Source of the DNA: Rhodospirillales bacterium
GTDB lineage: Bacteria; Pseudomonadota; Alphaproteobacteria; Rhodospirillales; Shumkoniaceae
Assembly: GCA_018432935.1 (NCBI GenBank)
Contig: JAHDSF010000033.1
Span: 1-64,000 of the forward strand
Direction of reading: 5' to 3'
DNA: 64,000 nt
Of the stretch, positions 26,040 to 33,740 are shown piece after piece. The translations under genes and the position numbers were made by a program. Numbering within the stretch: position 1 is the first letter of the stretch; every line of letters starts with the position of its first letter. A model generated the notes under the pieces. That model worked only from the letters and a program-made list of their open reading frames with translations, was not told the DNA's origin and made no database searches.

Positions 26040-26861
26040 ATGAACGACAAGCTTCCCAAGCCGCAGAAAGCCTACCGCAACGAGGAGTTCCTGACCGGCA
26101 AGGACGCGCGGCCGATCCGCATGCTGTCCGAGTACATCGAGCCCGAGGCACGCTTCCATTCGCTCAACGTCAGCGACACCATCGTCTTCCTCGGCTCGGC
26201 GCGCACGCCCTCGCGCGAGACTGCGCTGGCCGCCCTCGACGAGGCCAAGAAGGCGGGCCGGGACGTCGAGCACGCCGAGGTCCAGCTCGAGATGTCGCGC
26301 TACTACGAGGACGCCCGCGAACTGGGGCGGCGCTTCACCGAGTGGTCGAAGAACCTGGAGGACCCGCGGCGCCGCTTCGTCGTCTGCACCGGCGGCGGCC
26401 CCGGCATCATGGAGGCCGGCAACCGCGGCGCCTCGGAGGCTCGCGGCATGAACATCGGGCTCAACATCTCGATCCCGATGGAGCAGTTCGCAAACCCCTA
26501 CATCACCCGCCAGTTGGCGTTCGAGTTCCACTACTTCTTCATGCGCAAGTTCTGGTTCGTCTACCTGGCGAAGGCGATCGTGGTGTTTCCGGGCGGCTTC
26601 GGCACCCTCGACGAGTTCGCCGAGATCATGACCCTTCTGCAATGCCGCAAGATGAACAAGAAGATGCCGGTGGTCCTCTACGGCACCCGGTACTGGGATG
26701 ACATCCTCAATCTCGAGGCGATGGTCCGTTACGGCACCATCAGCCGCGAGGATCTCGACCTCTTCATCCGCTCCGACTCGGTTGACGAGACCTACGACTA
26801 CGTCACCGGGGAGCTGTTGCGCCACGCCATGGCCAAACCGGGGCCGCGGATCAAATACTGA
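26040..26861 (+). CDS. LOG-family protein (putative cytokinin riboside monophosphate phosphoribohydrolase)
   Basis: A 273-residue protein with the two LOG hallmarks: GGGPGIMEAGNRGA, and PGGFGTLDE (the PGGxGTxxE motif). Family members cleave nucleoside 5'-monophosphates to free base and ribose phosphate; many were misnamed lysine decarboxylases. The N-terminal 50 residues extend beyond the core, a feature of the larger bacterial group. An AAGGA precedes the ATG. Its neighbours do not point to a specific pathway. Confidence 0.88.
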   Translation: MNDKLPKPQKAYRNEEFLTGKDARPIRMLSEYIEPEARFHSLNVSDTIVFLGSARTPSRETALAALDEAKKAGRDVEHAEVQLEMSRYYEDARELGRRFTEWSKNLEDPRRRFVVCTGGGPGIMEAGNRGASEARGMNIGLNISIPMEQFANPYITRQLAFEFHYFFMRKFWFVYLAKAIVVFPGGFGTLDEFAEIMTLLQCRKMNKKMPVVLYGTRYWDDILNLEAMVRYGTISREDLDLFIRSDSVDETYDYVTGELLRHAMAKPGPRIKY

Positions 26862-26894
26862 TTTCGGCTCCGGTTCTACTACCGCCGCGGGAAG

Positions 26895-26910
26895 TTAACC
26901 CTTCCTCAAC
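26895..26910 (+). promoter_or_regulatory. CtrA-like binding site upstream of the small DUF1508-like gene
   Basis: TTAA-CCCTTCC-TCAAC matches the alphaproteobacterial CtrA full site TTAA-N7-TTAAC with one mismatch. It lies 62 bases before the start codon of the next gene. This may be chance, since only one site is present. Confidence 0.4.
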
Positions 26911-26971
26911 CAGCCGTGGGGCAAAGTGCAGGGGCGGCGCTCCTGACGGGAGCCCGGAGGTGGGGGGGAGG

Positions 26972-27190
26972 ATGAGTTCCGACGGGAAGACGGTCTATCC
27001 GAGCTTTCGGCTCCTCAAGGCCGCCGACGGTGCCTGGCGCTGGATCTACTACAAGACCGGCGGGCAGCCGCTCGCGATCAGCGCGGAAAGCTTCCGCAAG
27101 TACATCGAATGCGTGAAGGCGGTCCGCGACATGAAGGGCGCCGAAGGCGCGCCGATCTACTGCGACTTCCCTGAAGAGCCGCCGGCTTAA
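26972..27190 (+). CDS. Small DUF1508/YegP-like protein
   Basis: A 72-residue protein (PSFRLLKAADGAWRWIYYKTGG; SAESFRKYIECVKAVRDMKG). The W-R-W segment and the spaced SFRKYIECVKAV helix resemble one DUF1508 (YegP) unit, whose function is unknown. The C-terminus ends in an acidic PEEPPA. A GGGGGGAGG ribosome site immediately precedes the ATG. It stands alone, with a CtrA-like site upstream. Confidence 0.65.
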   Translation: MSSDGKTVYPSFRLLKAADGAWRWIYYKTGGQPLAISAESFRKYIECVKAVRDMKGAEGAPIYCDFPEEPPA

Positions 27191-27563
27191 TCCCCACGAT
27201 CGCCGGCGAAGTACCGAGGCGCCCGAGCCGACGCCGGTCCCGACCGGAACCATCTCGGGACGCCGCCGACGGCTGCATGCCTATTTATTAGACGTCTTGG
27301 CCATAATTGCACGTTTTTTGATCTGGAACGGCATCCGTCGTGCCAGCGACCGCCCGGATTCGGCCTCGATCCGCTTCGGCACAATCCTTGCGTAGCGGCT
27401 TCGGACGGGAATTGGAGGCGGGATCCCGCCACGCGTCGGGCATGGTCCTGCCGTAGAGGCGACACCGAGGAGGGAGGCACGGAAGCCGTTGTGGGAGACA
27501 GGCTTCCGGCCGCGCGGGGCCCGGGCGAGCGGATCGTCCGGGCCCTCGCTGCGTTTGGCGAGG
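27191..27563. other. Intergenic region between the DUF1508-like gene and the nitroreductase
   Basis: This 373-base gap has no gene I can support. An AT-richer patch at about 27283-27325 breaks the GC-rich background. A short minus-strand frame ends there in RAIMAKTSNK, but it has no convincing start or ribosome site. No terminator with a T-run was found. Confidence 0.45.
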
Positions 27564-28304
27564 TCAGCCGCCGATACGGAACCCCTGGGCCGCGGCGGCC
27601 TGATCGACCTCGGGGCGGGGCTTGTGGTCGTAGGCGCCGGCGATCGACTGCGACCATGCCGGGGCATCCTTGCGCCCGGCGTTCTGCAGGTGCTCCGCCA
27701 GCACGCGGTCGTAGGCCTCGATCGCCTCGGCGAGGCCGGCTTCGCTGTAGCGCTCGTCGTGGCGGAAGGTCGAGAGCGCAAGGCGCGGCTTGAGCGGCGC
27801 CTGGCGGTCGACGTGGCCGATGCACAGCCCGACGATCGGCAGGCAATCGGCGGGAAGCCCGAGCAGCGCGATCATCTCCGGCAACCGGTTGCGGATCGAG
27901 CCGATCGGGACGACGCCGAGCCCGAGCGCGTGGGCGGCGGCGATCATCGTTCCCAGCACGATGCCGACGTCGGTGACGCCCGAGATCAGGCCTTCGAGCG
28001 AGGTCTGGACGACCTGGGTCCTGCCGTGCCGGGCCAGTGCGGCCGCGGTCTTGTGGTAATCGAGCACGACGGTGATGAACACAGGCGCCTTGGCGATCCA
28101 CGGCTGCCCGTTGGCGACCGCGGAAATGCGCGCCCGCGCCGCCGCGTCGCGGGTTACCACGACCGAGACGTGCTGGCCGTTCATGGCGGTCGGCGCACGG
28201 TGGGCACAGTCGACGATCGCCGCCAGATCGGCGTCGCTGACCGGGGCGTCGGTGAAACTGCGGTCGCTGCGATGGTTCCTGAGAGTCTCGATGGTCGGAT
28301 TCAT
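27564..28304 (-). CDS. NfsA-like nitroreductase / flavin reductase family protein
   Basis: About 246 residues of the FMN-dependent nitroreductase fold. It opens with MNPTIETLRNHRSDRSF, the R-R-S phosphate-binding start of the family, and has APTAMNGQHVSVVV and GTMIAAAHALGLGVVPIGSIRN. The size and the C-terminal extension (RYSEAGLAEAIEAYDRVLAEHL) match the NfsA/Frp group that uses NADPH to reduce nitro compounds, quinones or flavins. It lies just downstream of ilvE with a 46-base gap and may be co-transcribed. Confidence 0.88.
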   Translation of the reverse strand: MNPTIETLRNHRSDRSFTDAPVSDADLAAIVDCAHRAPTAMNGQHVSVVVTRDAAARARISAVANGQPWIAKAPVFITVVLDYHKTAAALARHGRTQVVQTSLEGLISGVTDVGIVLGTMIAAAHALGLGVVPIGSIRNRLPEMIALLGLPADCLPIVGLCIGHVDRQAPLKPRLALSTFRHDERYSEAGLAEAIEAYDRVLAEHLQNAGRKDAPAWSQSIAGAYDHKPRPEVDQAAAAQGFRIGG

Positions 28305-28350
28305 GATCTTGCCCGGCTCTGTGCAGGATGGGAAACGAAAGGGCCCGGAC

Positions 28351-29226
28351 CTACTTGCCAATCGCGTTGGCGTAGTCGGACATCAGAGCCCTGGTGAGCG
28401 GCCCGACCTTGTACGTATGGCCGGCGATCTCGCCGATCGGCGTCACCTCTGCGGCGCTGCCGGTGACGAACACCTCGGCCGCCCGGGCCATTTCGTCGGG
28501 CATGATGCGGCGCTCCTGCACCGGGATGCCGCGGGCATGGGCCAGCTCGATCACGGTCTGGCGCGTGATGCCGTTGAGGAAGCAGTCGGCGATCGGGGTA
28601 TGCAGGCTGCCGTCCGGCATGACGAAGAAGATGTTGGCGCCGGTGCACTCGGCGACGCGGCCCTGCCAGTCGTACATCAGCGCGTCGTCGTAGCCTTCCG
28701 CCTCGGCTTCGTGTTTGGCCAGGGTGCAGATCATGTAAAGCCCGGCCGCCTTGGCCCGGCAGGGAATCGTCGCCGGGTCGGGGCGGCGCCACTTGGCGAT
28801 CTTCAGGCGCAAGCCCTTCTCCAACGCGGCGGCGGAGAAGTAGGACGGCCATTCCCAGGCGGCGATCGCGATGTGGATTGCGCTGTTCGGCGCGGCGACT
28901 CCCATCTTCTCGCTACCGCGCCAGGCGACCGGCCGCAAGTAGCAGTCGTTCAGGCGGTTGGCTTTCATCACCGCGTAGCACGCGGCGTCGACCTCGTCGG
29001 CGGAGTAGGGGATCCGAAACCCCAGCTCGGTCGCCGAAAAGAACAGGCGCTCGGTATGCCGGCGCAGCTTGAAGATGGTGCCGGCGTACGCCCTCTGGCC
29101 CTCGAACACGGACGACGCGTAATGCAGGCCGTGGGTCAGGACGTGGATCTTGGCCTCGCGCCAAGGCACCAGCTGGCCGTCGAACCAGATGAAACCGTCT
29201 CGGTCGTGGAATGGGGAATCCGCCAT
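28351..29226 (-). CDS. ilvE: Branched-chain amino acid aminotransferase
   Basis: A PLP enzyme that transfers the amino group between glutamate and the keto acids of Leu, Ile and Val. The 291-residue product shows HGLHYASSVFEGQRAY, the fold-type IV lysine region (RAKAAGLYMICTLAKHEA), EAEGYDDALMYDWQGRVAECTGANIFFV and GITRQTVIELA. The ribosome site is weak. It diverges from a MarR regulator; a 21-bp palindrome overlaps a TTGACA -35 box upstream, so that regulator probably controls ilvE. Confidence 0.94.
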   Translation of the reverse strand: MADSPFHDRDGFIWFDGQLVPWREAKIHVLTHGLHYASSVFEGQRAYAGTIFKLRRHTERLFFSATELGFRIPYSADEVDAACYAVMKANRLNDCYLRPVAWRGSEKMGVAAPNSAIHIAIAAWEWPSYFSAAALEKGLRLKIAKWRRPDPATIPCRAKAAGLYMICTLAKHEAEAEGYDDALMYDWQGRVAECTGANIFFVMPDGSLHTPIADCFLNGITRQTVIELAHARGIPVQERRIMPDEMARAAEVFVTGSAAEVTPIGEIAGHTYKVGPLTRALMSDYANAIGK

Positions 29227-29294
29227 GGTAATTTTCTTTCGTTAGGTGATGTTGAAGCAGAACCTTGTTGCGGTGCGTATCACCTTCCGCCACA

Positions 29295-29315
29295 TATGTC
29301 AACAAGGCTGACTTA
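29295..29315. promoter_or_regulatory. Predicted MarR operator over the ilvE promoter
   Basis: TATGTCAACAAGGCTGACTTA is an imperfect palindrome (TA-n-GTCA-n7-TGAC-n-TA). On the minus strand it contains TTGACA, a perfect -35 box for ilvE, with a weak -10 near 29274-29280. A regulator bound here would block ilvE transcription and could also act on the divergent marR gene, whose ATG is 54 bases away. Confidence 0.6.
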
Positions 29316-29368
29316 TTTTTCCGGTTGCGGTAGGATCCTCGGGACGGCTTCCCGGGAGATGTGCTCGC

Positions 29369-29869
29369 ATGGATCATCACAAGACCAAGGTCAATCCGCT
29401 GTTCCTCCGCGAGGAGGAGCTACGCCAGTCGATCGAGCTTCTGTTCTTCGCCTATCGTGATTTCACCTCGGAACCGGATGCGATTCTCGCCGAGCTGGGC
29501 TTCGGCCGCGCCCATCACCGCGCCATCTACTTCGTCGGACGCAATCCGGGACTCGCGGTGAACCAGCTTCTCGACATTCTGAAGATCACCAAGCAGAGCC
29601 TGTCGCGCGTGCTCGGCCAACTGCTGCGCGAAGGCTTCATCGTGCAGGCGACCGACGCCAGGGACCGGCGGCGCCGGCTGCTGCGTCTGACCGCCAAGGG
29701 CGAGGAGCTCGAGCGCCTGCTGACCGAGAAGCAGCTGCATCGAGTGGCACGGGCGTGCCGCGAAGCCGGAGCCGAGGCGACGGAGGGCTTCCGCACCGTG
29801 CTGCGCGGCATGATCAACGTGGGTGACCGGCACTGGGTACCCCTGGACGCCGACTCTGCCGCGATGTGA
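29369..29869 (+). CDS. petP: MarR-family regulator (PetP-like)
   Basis: A 166-residue winged-helix protein. The core reads ELGFGRAHHRAIYFVGRNPGLAVNQLLDILKITKQSLSRVLGQLLREGFIVQA, then the wing DARDRRRRLLRLT. It precedes an OmpR-type regulator exactly as petP precedes petR in Rhodobacter capsulatus, where the pair is needed for cytochrome bc1 gene expression. The symbol is by synteny and similarity of type, not by tested function. It is probably also the ilvE operator-binding protein. Confidence 0.8.
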   Translation: MDHHKTKVNPLFLREEELRQSIELLFFAYRDFTSEPDAILAELGFGRAHHRAIYFVGRNPGLAVNQLLDILKITKQSLSRVLGQLLREGFIVQATDARDRRRRLLRLTAKGEELERLLTEKQLHRVARACREAGAEATEGFRTVLRGMINVGDRHWVPLDADSAAM

Positions 29870-29894
29870 CTGGCGGCGAATCGGAAGCCTCGGA

Positions 29895-29900
29895 TATACT
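29895..29900 (+). promoter_or_regulatory. Possible -10 box just before the petR-like gene
   Basis: TATACT ends 5 bases before the ATG of the response regulator gene and there is no Shine-Dalgarno. A leaderless transcript could start at or near the ATG, in addition to readthrough from the MarR gene. Confidence 0.4.
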
Positions 29901-29905
29901 GGGCC

Positions 29906-30598
29906 ATGGCCGAAGACACCCCGCATATCCTGGTCGTCGATGACGACGACCGCTTGCGCGTGCTGTTGCGCAAGTACCTTTCGGAAAACGGCTTTGCCGT
30001 GACGACCGCGGCCGACGCCGCGGAAGCGAGGCGGACCCTGGCCAGTATCGAGTTCGATCTCATCGTGCTCGACCTGATGATGCCGGGCGAACACGGGCTC
30101 GACCTTGCCGCTTCGCTGAAGGCGGAACGGGAGCTGCCGATCCTGATGCTGACCGCAATGGCCGAGGCGGAAGACCGCATCGCGGGTCTGGAGCGGGGCG
30201 CCGACGACTATCTCACCAAGCCGTTCGAGCCGCGCGAGCTTCTTCTGCGCATCCATGCCATCCTGCGTCGCGCCCGGACCCGGACGGAGCAGCCCGAGCA
30301 GCCGCGCGAGATCCATTTCGGGCCGTTCGTGTTCGACCTCGCGATGGACGAGCTGCGCCGCGACGGCGACCCGATCCGCCTCACCTCGATCGAGGCGGCC
30401 CTGCTGCGAGCGTTCGTGGAGGGCGGCGGCAGAACGCTCAGCCGCGAGGACCTGATCGCCTGCACCGGTGCGGTCGGCGGCGACCGGGCGGTCGACGTCC
30501 AGATCACCCGGTTGCGCCGCAAGATCGAGGTTGATCCCAAGGCGCCGCGGTTCCTGCAGACGGTGCGCGGCAAGGGCTACGTGTTGCGGGCGGGATGA
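29906..30598 (+). CDS. petR: OmpR-family response regulator (PetR-like)
   Basis: A 230-residue two-domain regulator. The receiver has VVDDDDRLRVLL, the phospho-acceptor Asp56 in LIVLDLMMPGEHG, and the switch lysine in YLTKPFEPRELLLR. A winged-helix DNA-binding domain follows (about residues 135-228; RAVDVQITRLRRKIEVDPKAPRFLQTVRGKGYVL). The stop overlaps the kinase start (ATGA), so the pair is translationally coupled. The symbol rests on the MarR-regulator order. Confidence 0.85.
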   Translation: MAEDTPHILVVDDDDRLRVLLRKYLSENGFAVTTAADAAEARRTLASIEFDLIVLDLMMPGEHGLDLAASLKAERELPILMLTAMAEAEDRIAGLERGADDYLTKPFEPRELLLRIHAILRRARTRTEQPEQPREIHFGPFVFDLAMDELRRDGDPIRLTSIEAALLRAFVEGGGRTLSREDLIACTGAVGGDRAVDVQITRLRRKIEVDPKAPRFLQTVRGKGYVLRAG

Positions 30599-31923
30599 GG
30601 GCCGTCGCCATGAGCGCGCTGCTGTTGAAGAAAATCCTGCCGAAGAGCCTGCTCGGGCGGTCGCTGCTGATCATCGTCATGCCGCTCGTCATTCTGCAGA
30701 TCGTGTCGGCGTACATCTTCTTCGAAAACCACTGGTCGCGGGTCGGTTTGAGGATGTCGCGCACGGTGGCCGGCGACATCGCCTTCATCGTGCGGCTGCT
30801 CGAGCAGGCGCCCGAGGAGGAGCAGCAGCGGATCTTCGATCTCGCCGCCGACCACATGGAGATCGTCGCCAGCTTCCGCCCCGCCGGCAGCACACCCATC
30901 CCCGAGCGCCAGATCGCCGAGGACGACGACAATATCCTGGTCGCCGCGCTCGAGGGCTATCTCGACCGCCCGTTCCGGATCGACACCGAATCCCTGGATC
31001 GCTACGTCATCGTCGACATCGACTTCGACAACCGGGTGCTCGAGTTCATCACGACGCGGAAACGGCTGTTCAGCTCGACCACCTACGTGTTCGTTCTGTG
31101 GATGGTCGGCACCTCGATGATCTTGTTCGGGGTGGCGACGATCTTCATGCGCAACCAGGTGAAGCCGATCCGCCGGCTGGCCATCGCCGCCGACAACTTC
31201 GGCAAGGGCCGCGACGTGCAGCGCTTCAAGCCCGAGGGCGCCACCGAGGTGCGACAGGCCGCCGCCGCCTTCATGGCGATGCGCCAGCGCATCATGCGCC
31301 AGATCACCCAGCGCACCGAGATGCTGGCCGGCGTGTCGCACGACCTGAGGACGCCGCTCACCCGGATGAAGCTCCAACTCGCCATGATGAAGCAGGACGA
31401 AGGCATCGCCGAGCTCAAGGACGACGTCATGGAGATGGAGAAGATGCTGGAAGGCTATCTCGCCTTTGCCCGCGGCGAGGGTGGCGAGACGCCCGCTCCG
31501 GCCGATCTGTCCCAGGTCCTGGCCGACGTCGTGCAGCCGTTCCGGCGCCAGGGCGAGGAGATTTCGCTGGAGGCGGAGCATGGGCTCGAGCTTCCGCTGC
31601 GCGTCAACGCCTTCAAGCGCTGTCTCGCCAACCTGGTCGGCAACGCGGCCCGCTACGGCGACAGGGTCGGGGTCCGCGCCTCGCGCAGCGGCGAGTTCAT
31701 GGAGATCGTCATCGACGACGACGGCCCCGGCATCCCGCCCGACAAGCGCGAGGAGGTGTTCAAGCCGTTCTACCGGCTCGAGGGGTCGCGCAACCCGGTA
31801 ACCGGCGGTATCGGCCTCGGGCTGACAATCGCCCGCGACATCGTGCGCAGCCATGGCGGCGACATCGAGCTTGGGGAGTCGCCGCTGGGCGGCCTGCGGG
31901 TTTGCATCCACCTGCCGCGGTGA
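30595..31923 (+). CDS. EnvZ-type sensor histidine kinase
   Basis: A 442-residue inner-membrane kinase. Two helices (about residues 22-46, LLIIVMPLVILQIVSAYIFF, and 165-185, YVFVLWMVGTSMILFGVATIF) enclose a periplasmic domain of about 115 residues. A HAMP linker, the HisKA box with His249 (LAGVSHDLRTPLTRMK) and the HATPase N, D and G boxes (LVGNAARYG, DDDGPGIPPDK, GIGLGLTIARD) follow. It is the cognate partner of the coupled PetR-like regulator. A second in-frame ATG occurs at 30610. Confidence 0.92.
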   Translation: MRAVAMSALLLKKILPKSLLGRSLLIIVMPLVILQIVSAYIFFENHWSRVGLRMSRTVAGDIAFIVRLLEQAPEEEQQRIFDLAADHMEIVASFRPAGSTPIPERQIAEDDDNILVAALEGYLDRPFRIDTESLDRYVIVDIDFDNRVLEFITTRKRLFSSTTYVFVLWMVGTSMILFGVATIFMRNQVKPIRRLAIAADNFGKGRDVQRFKPEGATEVRQAAAAFMAMRQRIMRQITQRTEMLAGVSHDLRTPLTRMKLQLAMMKQDEGIAELKDDVMEMEKMLEGYLAFARGEGGETPAPADLSQVLADVVQPFRRQGEEISLEAEHGLELPLRVNAFKRCLANLVGNAARYGDRVGVRASRSGEFMEIVIDDDGPGIPPDKREEVFKPFYRLEGSRNPVTGGIGLGLTIARDIVRSHGGDIELGESPLGGLRVCIHLPR

Positions 31924-31984
31924 CCGCCTTCTTCATCACCAGGTGACAGGGCGACAGGTTTCCTGTATCTGACAAGAGTGTCCG

Positions 31985-32440
31985 ATGTTACGTGAGCGGG
32001 GGGAGATGACGGGCTACGAGTGGAAGCCGGAGTACGAGCTTGGCGACGTGACCATCGATACGCAGCATCGGCAGCTGCTCGAGCTCGCCAACCTGGTCCT
32101 CGAGGCGTGCGCCCGGGGCCGCGACGAGCGCGTGATCTGGAAGACGTTCAGCGCCCTCCACCACTATACGAGCACCCATTTCGACGACGAGGAGAAGATG
32201 CTGGCGGCGGCCGGCTCGCCGTTGCTGGAGGAGCAGCGGCGCCAGCATGTCGCGCTGACTGCCGAGCTCAAGCAGCTGTGGACGGCGAGCCGGCTCAATC
32301 TTCTTCAGGACGTGATGGAGAGCCTGTCGAGCTGGCTCGCCAGCCGGCTGATCCCGCACATGATGCAGGCCGACCGGGAGGCGCGCTGGGGTCACCTCGG
32401 CGGCGAGGCGGAGGCGGGCAAGGACCGCACGGCTGCCTGA
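31985..32440 (+). CDS. Bacteriohemerythrin
   Basis: A 151-residue single-domain hemerythrin with a di-iron, O2-binding four-helix bundle. The ligand pattern is visible: H in IDTQHRQLLEL, H-x3-H-F-x2-E-E as HHYTSTHFDDEEKM, H in QRRQHVAL, and H-x4-D as PHMMQAD. Such proteins bind or deliver O2 or sense it. It has no fused signalling domain. An internal ATG at 32006 (MTGYEWKPEY) is an alternative start. It lies after the PetR-like two-component genes. Confidence 0.9.
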   Translation: MLRERGEMTGYEWKPEYELGDVTIDTQHRQLLELANLVLEACARGRDERVIWKTFSALHHYTSTHFDDEEKMLAAAGSPLLEEQRRQHVALTAELKQLWTASRLNLLQDVMESLSSWLASRLIPHMMQADREARWGHLGGEAEAGKDRTAA

Positions 32441-32442
32441 GA

Positions 32443-32952
32443 TCAGCGGTAGAACGAGACTCCTGCCACCGCTAGGTCGGCCTTGAAGCCGCGGCCGACC
32501 GCCGACAGGGCCAGGCTGGTGAGGCGGGTCGGATCGAGCGGGCGCCGGATGCGGTGCGGCTCGAACTCGTCGAACGGCAGGTAGAGGTCGTGCCAGCAGT
32601 CGCCGGCATCGAAGTAGGCCCGGTAGTCCTGCCATCCCTCGGTGGTGTCGGCGGTGCGCAGGCGGGCCGAGTAGATCTTGCCGTTGCCCCAGACGGAGAG
32701 CCTGACCCCGAAGAAGTCCGAGGCGTCGAGGGTGCGATAACCGCCGCGGGCCAGGTCCAGGACCATCTGCAGCGCGCCGCCGTGGTCGCTGAGCTGGACA
32801 TCGCCGGTCAGCCGCAGGCAGCGCCGTCCGAGCACCACCTCCTGGCGGAAGATCTCTTTCGGCACGGCGATCACCGCGTCGGCATCGGCCACCCGCCATG
32901 CGGTGCCGATGCGGGAAACCATCGCTTCGCTGCTCACGTCGTCGATGATCAT
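32443..32952 (-). CDS. CIA30/NDUFAF1-like protein
   Basis: A 169-residue jelly-roll protein matching the CIA30 family. Diagnostic segments are FFGVRLSVWGNGKIYSARLRT, YRAYFDAGDCWHDLYLPFDEFEPH and SLALSAVGRGFKADLAVAGVSFY. In mitochondria CIA30 (NDUFAF1) assists complex I assembly; bacterial members are less studied. It has no signal peptide. Its gene converges with the bacteriohemerythrin gene, only 2 bases apart at the stops. Confidence 0.87.
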   Translation of the reverse strand: MIIDDVSSEAMVSRIGTAWRVADADAVIAVPKEIFRQEVVLGRRCLRLTGDVQLSDHGGALQMVLDLARGGYRTLDASDFFGVRLSVWGNGKIYSARLRTADTTEGWQDYRAYFDAGDCWHDLYLPFDEFEPHRIRRPLDPTRLTSLALSAVGRGFKADLAVAGVSFYR

Positions 32953-33036
32953 TCCTGCCCCTGGTTCCGGTTTGCCTCACGATAAATGGGGAGCCGCCGG
33001 CTTTCCGGGGAGGCGATTGCATTCGACGACCTTCGG

Positions 33037-33042
33037 TATACA
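33037..33042 (+). promoter_or_regulatory. Possible -10 box of the second two-component operon
   Basis: TATACA ends 8 bases before the response-regulator ATG, the same spacing as at pyrB. No Shine-Dalgarno is visible, so a leaderless message is likely. No convincing -35 was found. Confidence 0.4.
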
Positions 33043-33050
33043 CTCTTGGC

Positions 33051-33740
33051 ATGCGGATCCTCGTTATCGATGACGACCGGGAGACGGCGGAATACCTGGC
33101 CAAGGGATTGCGCGAGCACGCCTATGCCTGCGATCTGGCGCACGACGGGGCCGAGGGCCTCGCGCGGGCCGTCAACGAGCCGTACGATCTGTTGATCGTC
33201 GATCGCATGCTGCCGGGGCTCGACGGCCTCACCATCGTCGAGATGCTGCGCCGCAATGGCCGCACGCTGCCGGTGCTGATCCTTAGCGCGCTGGGCAAGG
33301 TCGACGACCGGGTGCGGGGGCTGCAGGCCGGCGGCGACGACTATCTGGTCAAGCCGTTCGCCTTCTCAGAACTGCTGGCGCGGGTAGAGGCCCTGCTGCG
33401 GCGGACCGGCGGCGGCGGGCCGCCGGAGACGACGCTGCGGGTCGGCGATCTCGAGATGGACCTGCTGGGGCGCGCGGTGACGCGGGCCGGCCGCTCGATC
33501 GAGCTGCAGCCGCGCGAATTCCAGCTGCTCGAGTTCCTGATGCGCCATTCCGGTCAGGTCGTCACCCGCACCATGCTGCTGGAGAAGGTGTGGGACTATC
33601 ACTTCGACCCGCAGACGAACGTCATCGACGTTCACGTGAGCCGGCTGCGCCAGAAGATCGACCGCGACTTCAAGGAGCCTCTGCTGCACACGATCCGCGG
33701 CGCAGGCTACAGCCTCCGTGCCCCGGAATCGCCTTCTTAA
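33051..33740 (+). CDS. OmpR-family response regulator
   Basis: A 229-residue regulator. The receiver has VIDDDRETAEYLAKGL, the phospho-acceptor Asp51 (LLIVDRMLPGLDG) and the lysine in YLVKPFAFSELLAR. The winged helix ends with TNVIDVHVSRLRQKIDRDFKEPLLHTIRGAGY. It resembles the CopR/QseB style of regulator, but no target genes are adjacent. It overlaps the kinase gene by 23 bases. Confidence 0.93.
   Translation: MRILVIDDDRETAEYLAKGLREHAYACDLAHDGAEGLARAVNEPYDLLIVDRMLPGLDGLTIVEMLRRNGRTLPVLILSALGKVDDRVRGLQAGGDDYLVKPFAFSELLARVEALLRRTGGGGPPETTLRVGDLEMDLLGRAVTRAGRSIELQPREFQLLEFLMRHSGQVVTRTMLLEKVWDYHFDPQTNVIDVHVSRLRQKIDRDFKEPLLHTIRGAGYSLRAPESPS

Noticed and set aside
27281-27400. Short minus-strand frame ending RAIMAKTSNK
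   Set aside because: No convincing start codon or ribosome site and too short to judge; kept only as a note on the intergenic gap.
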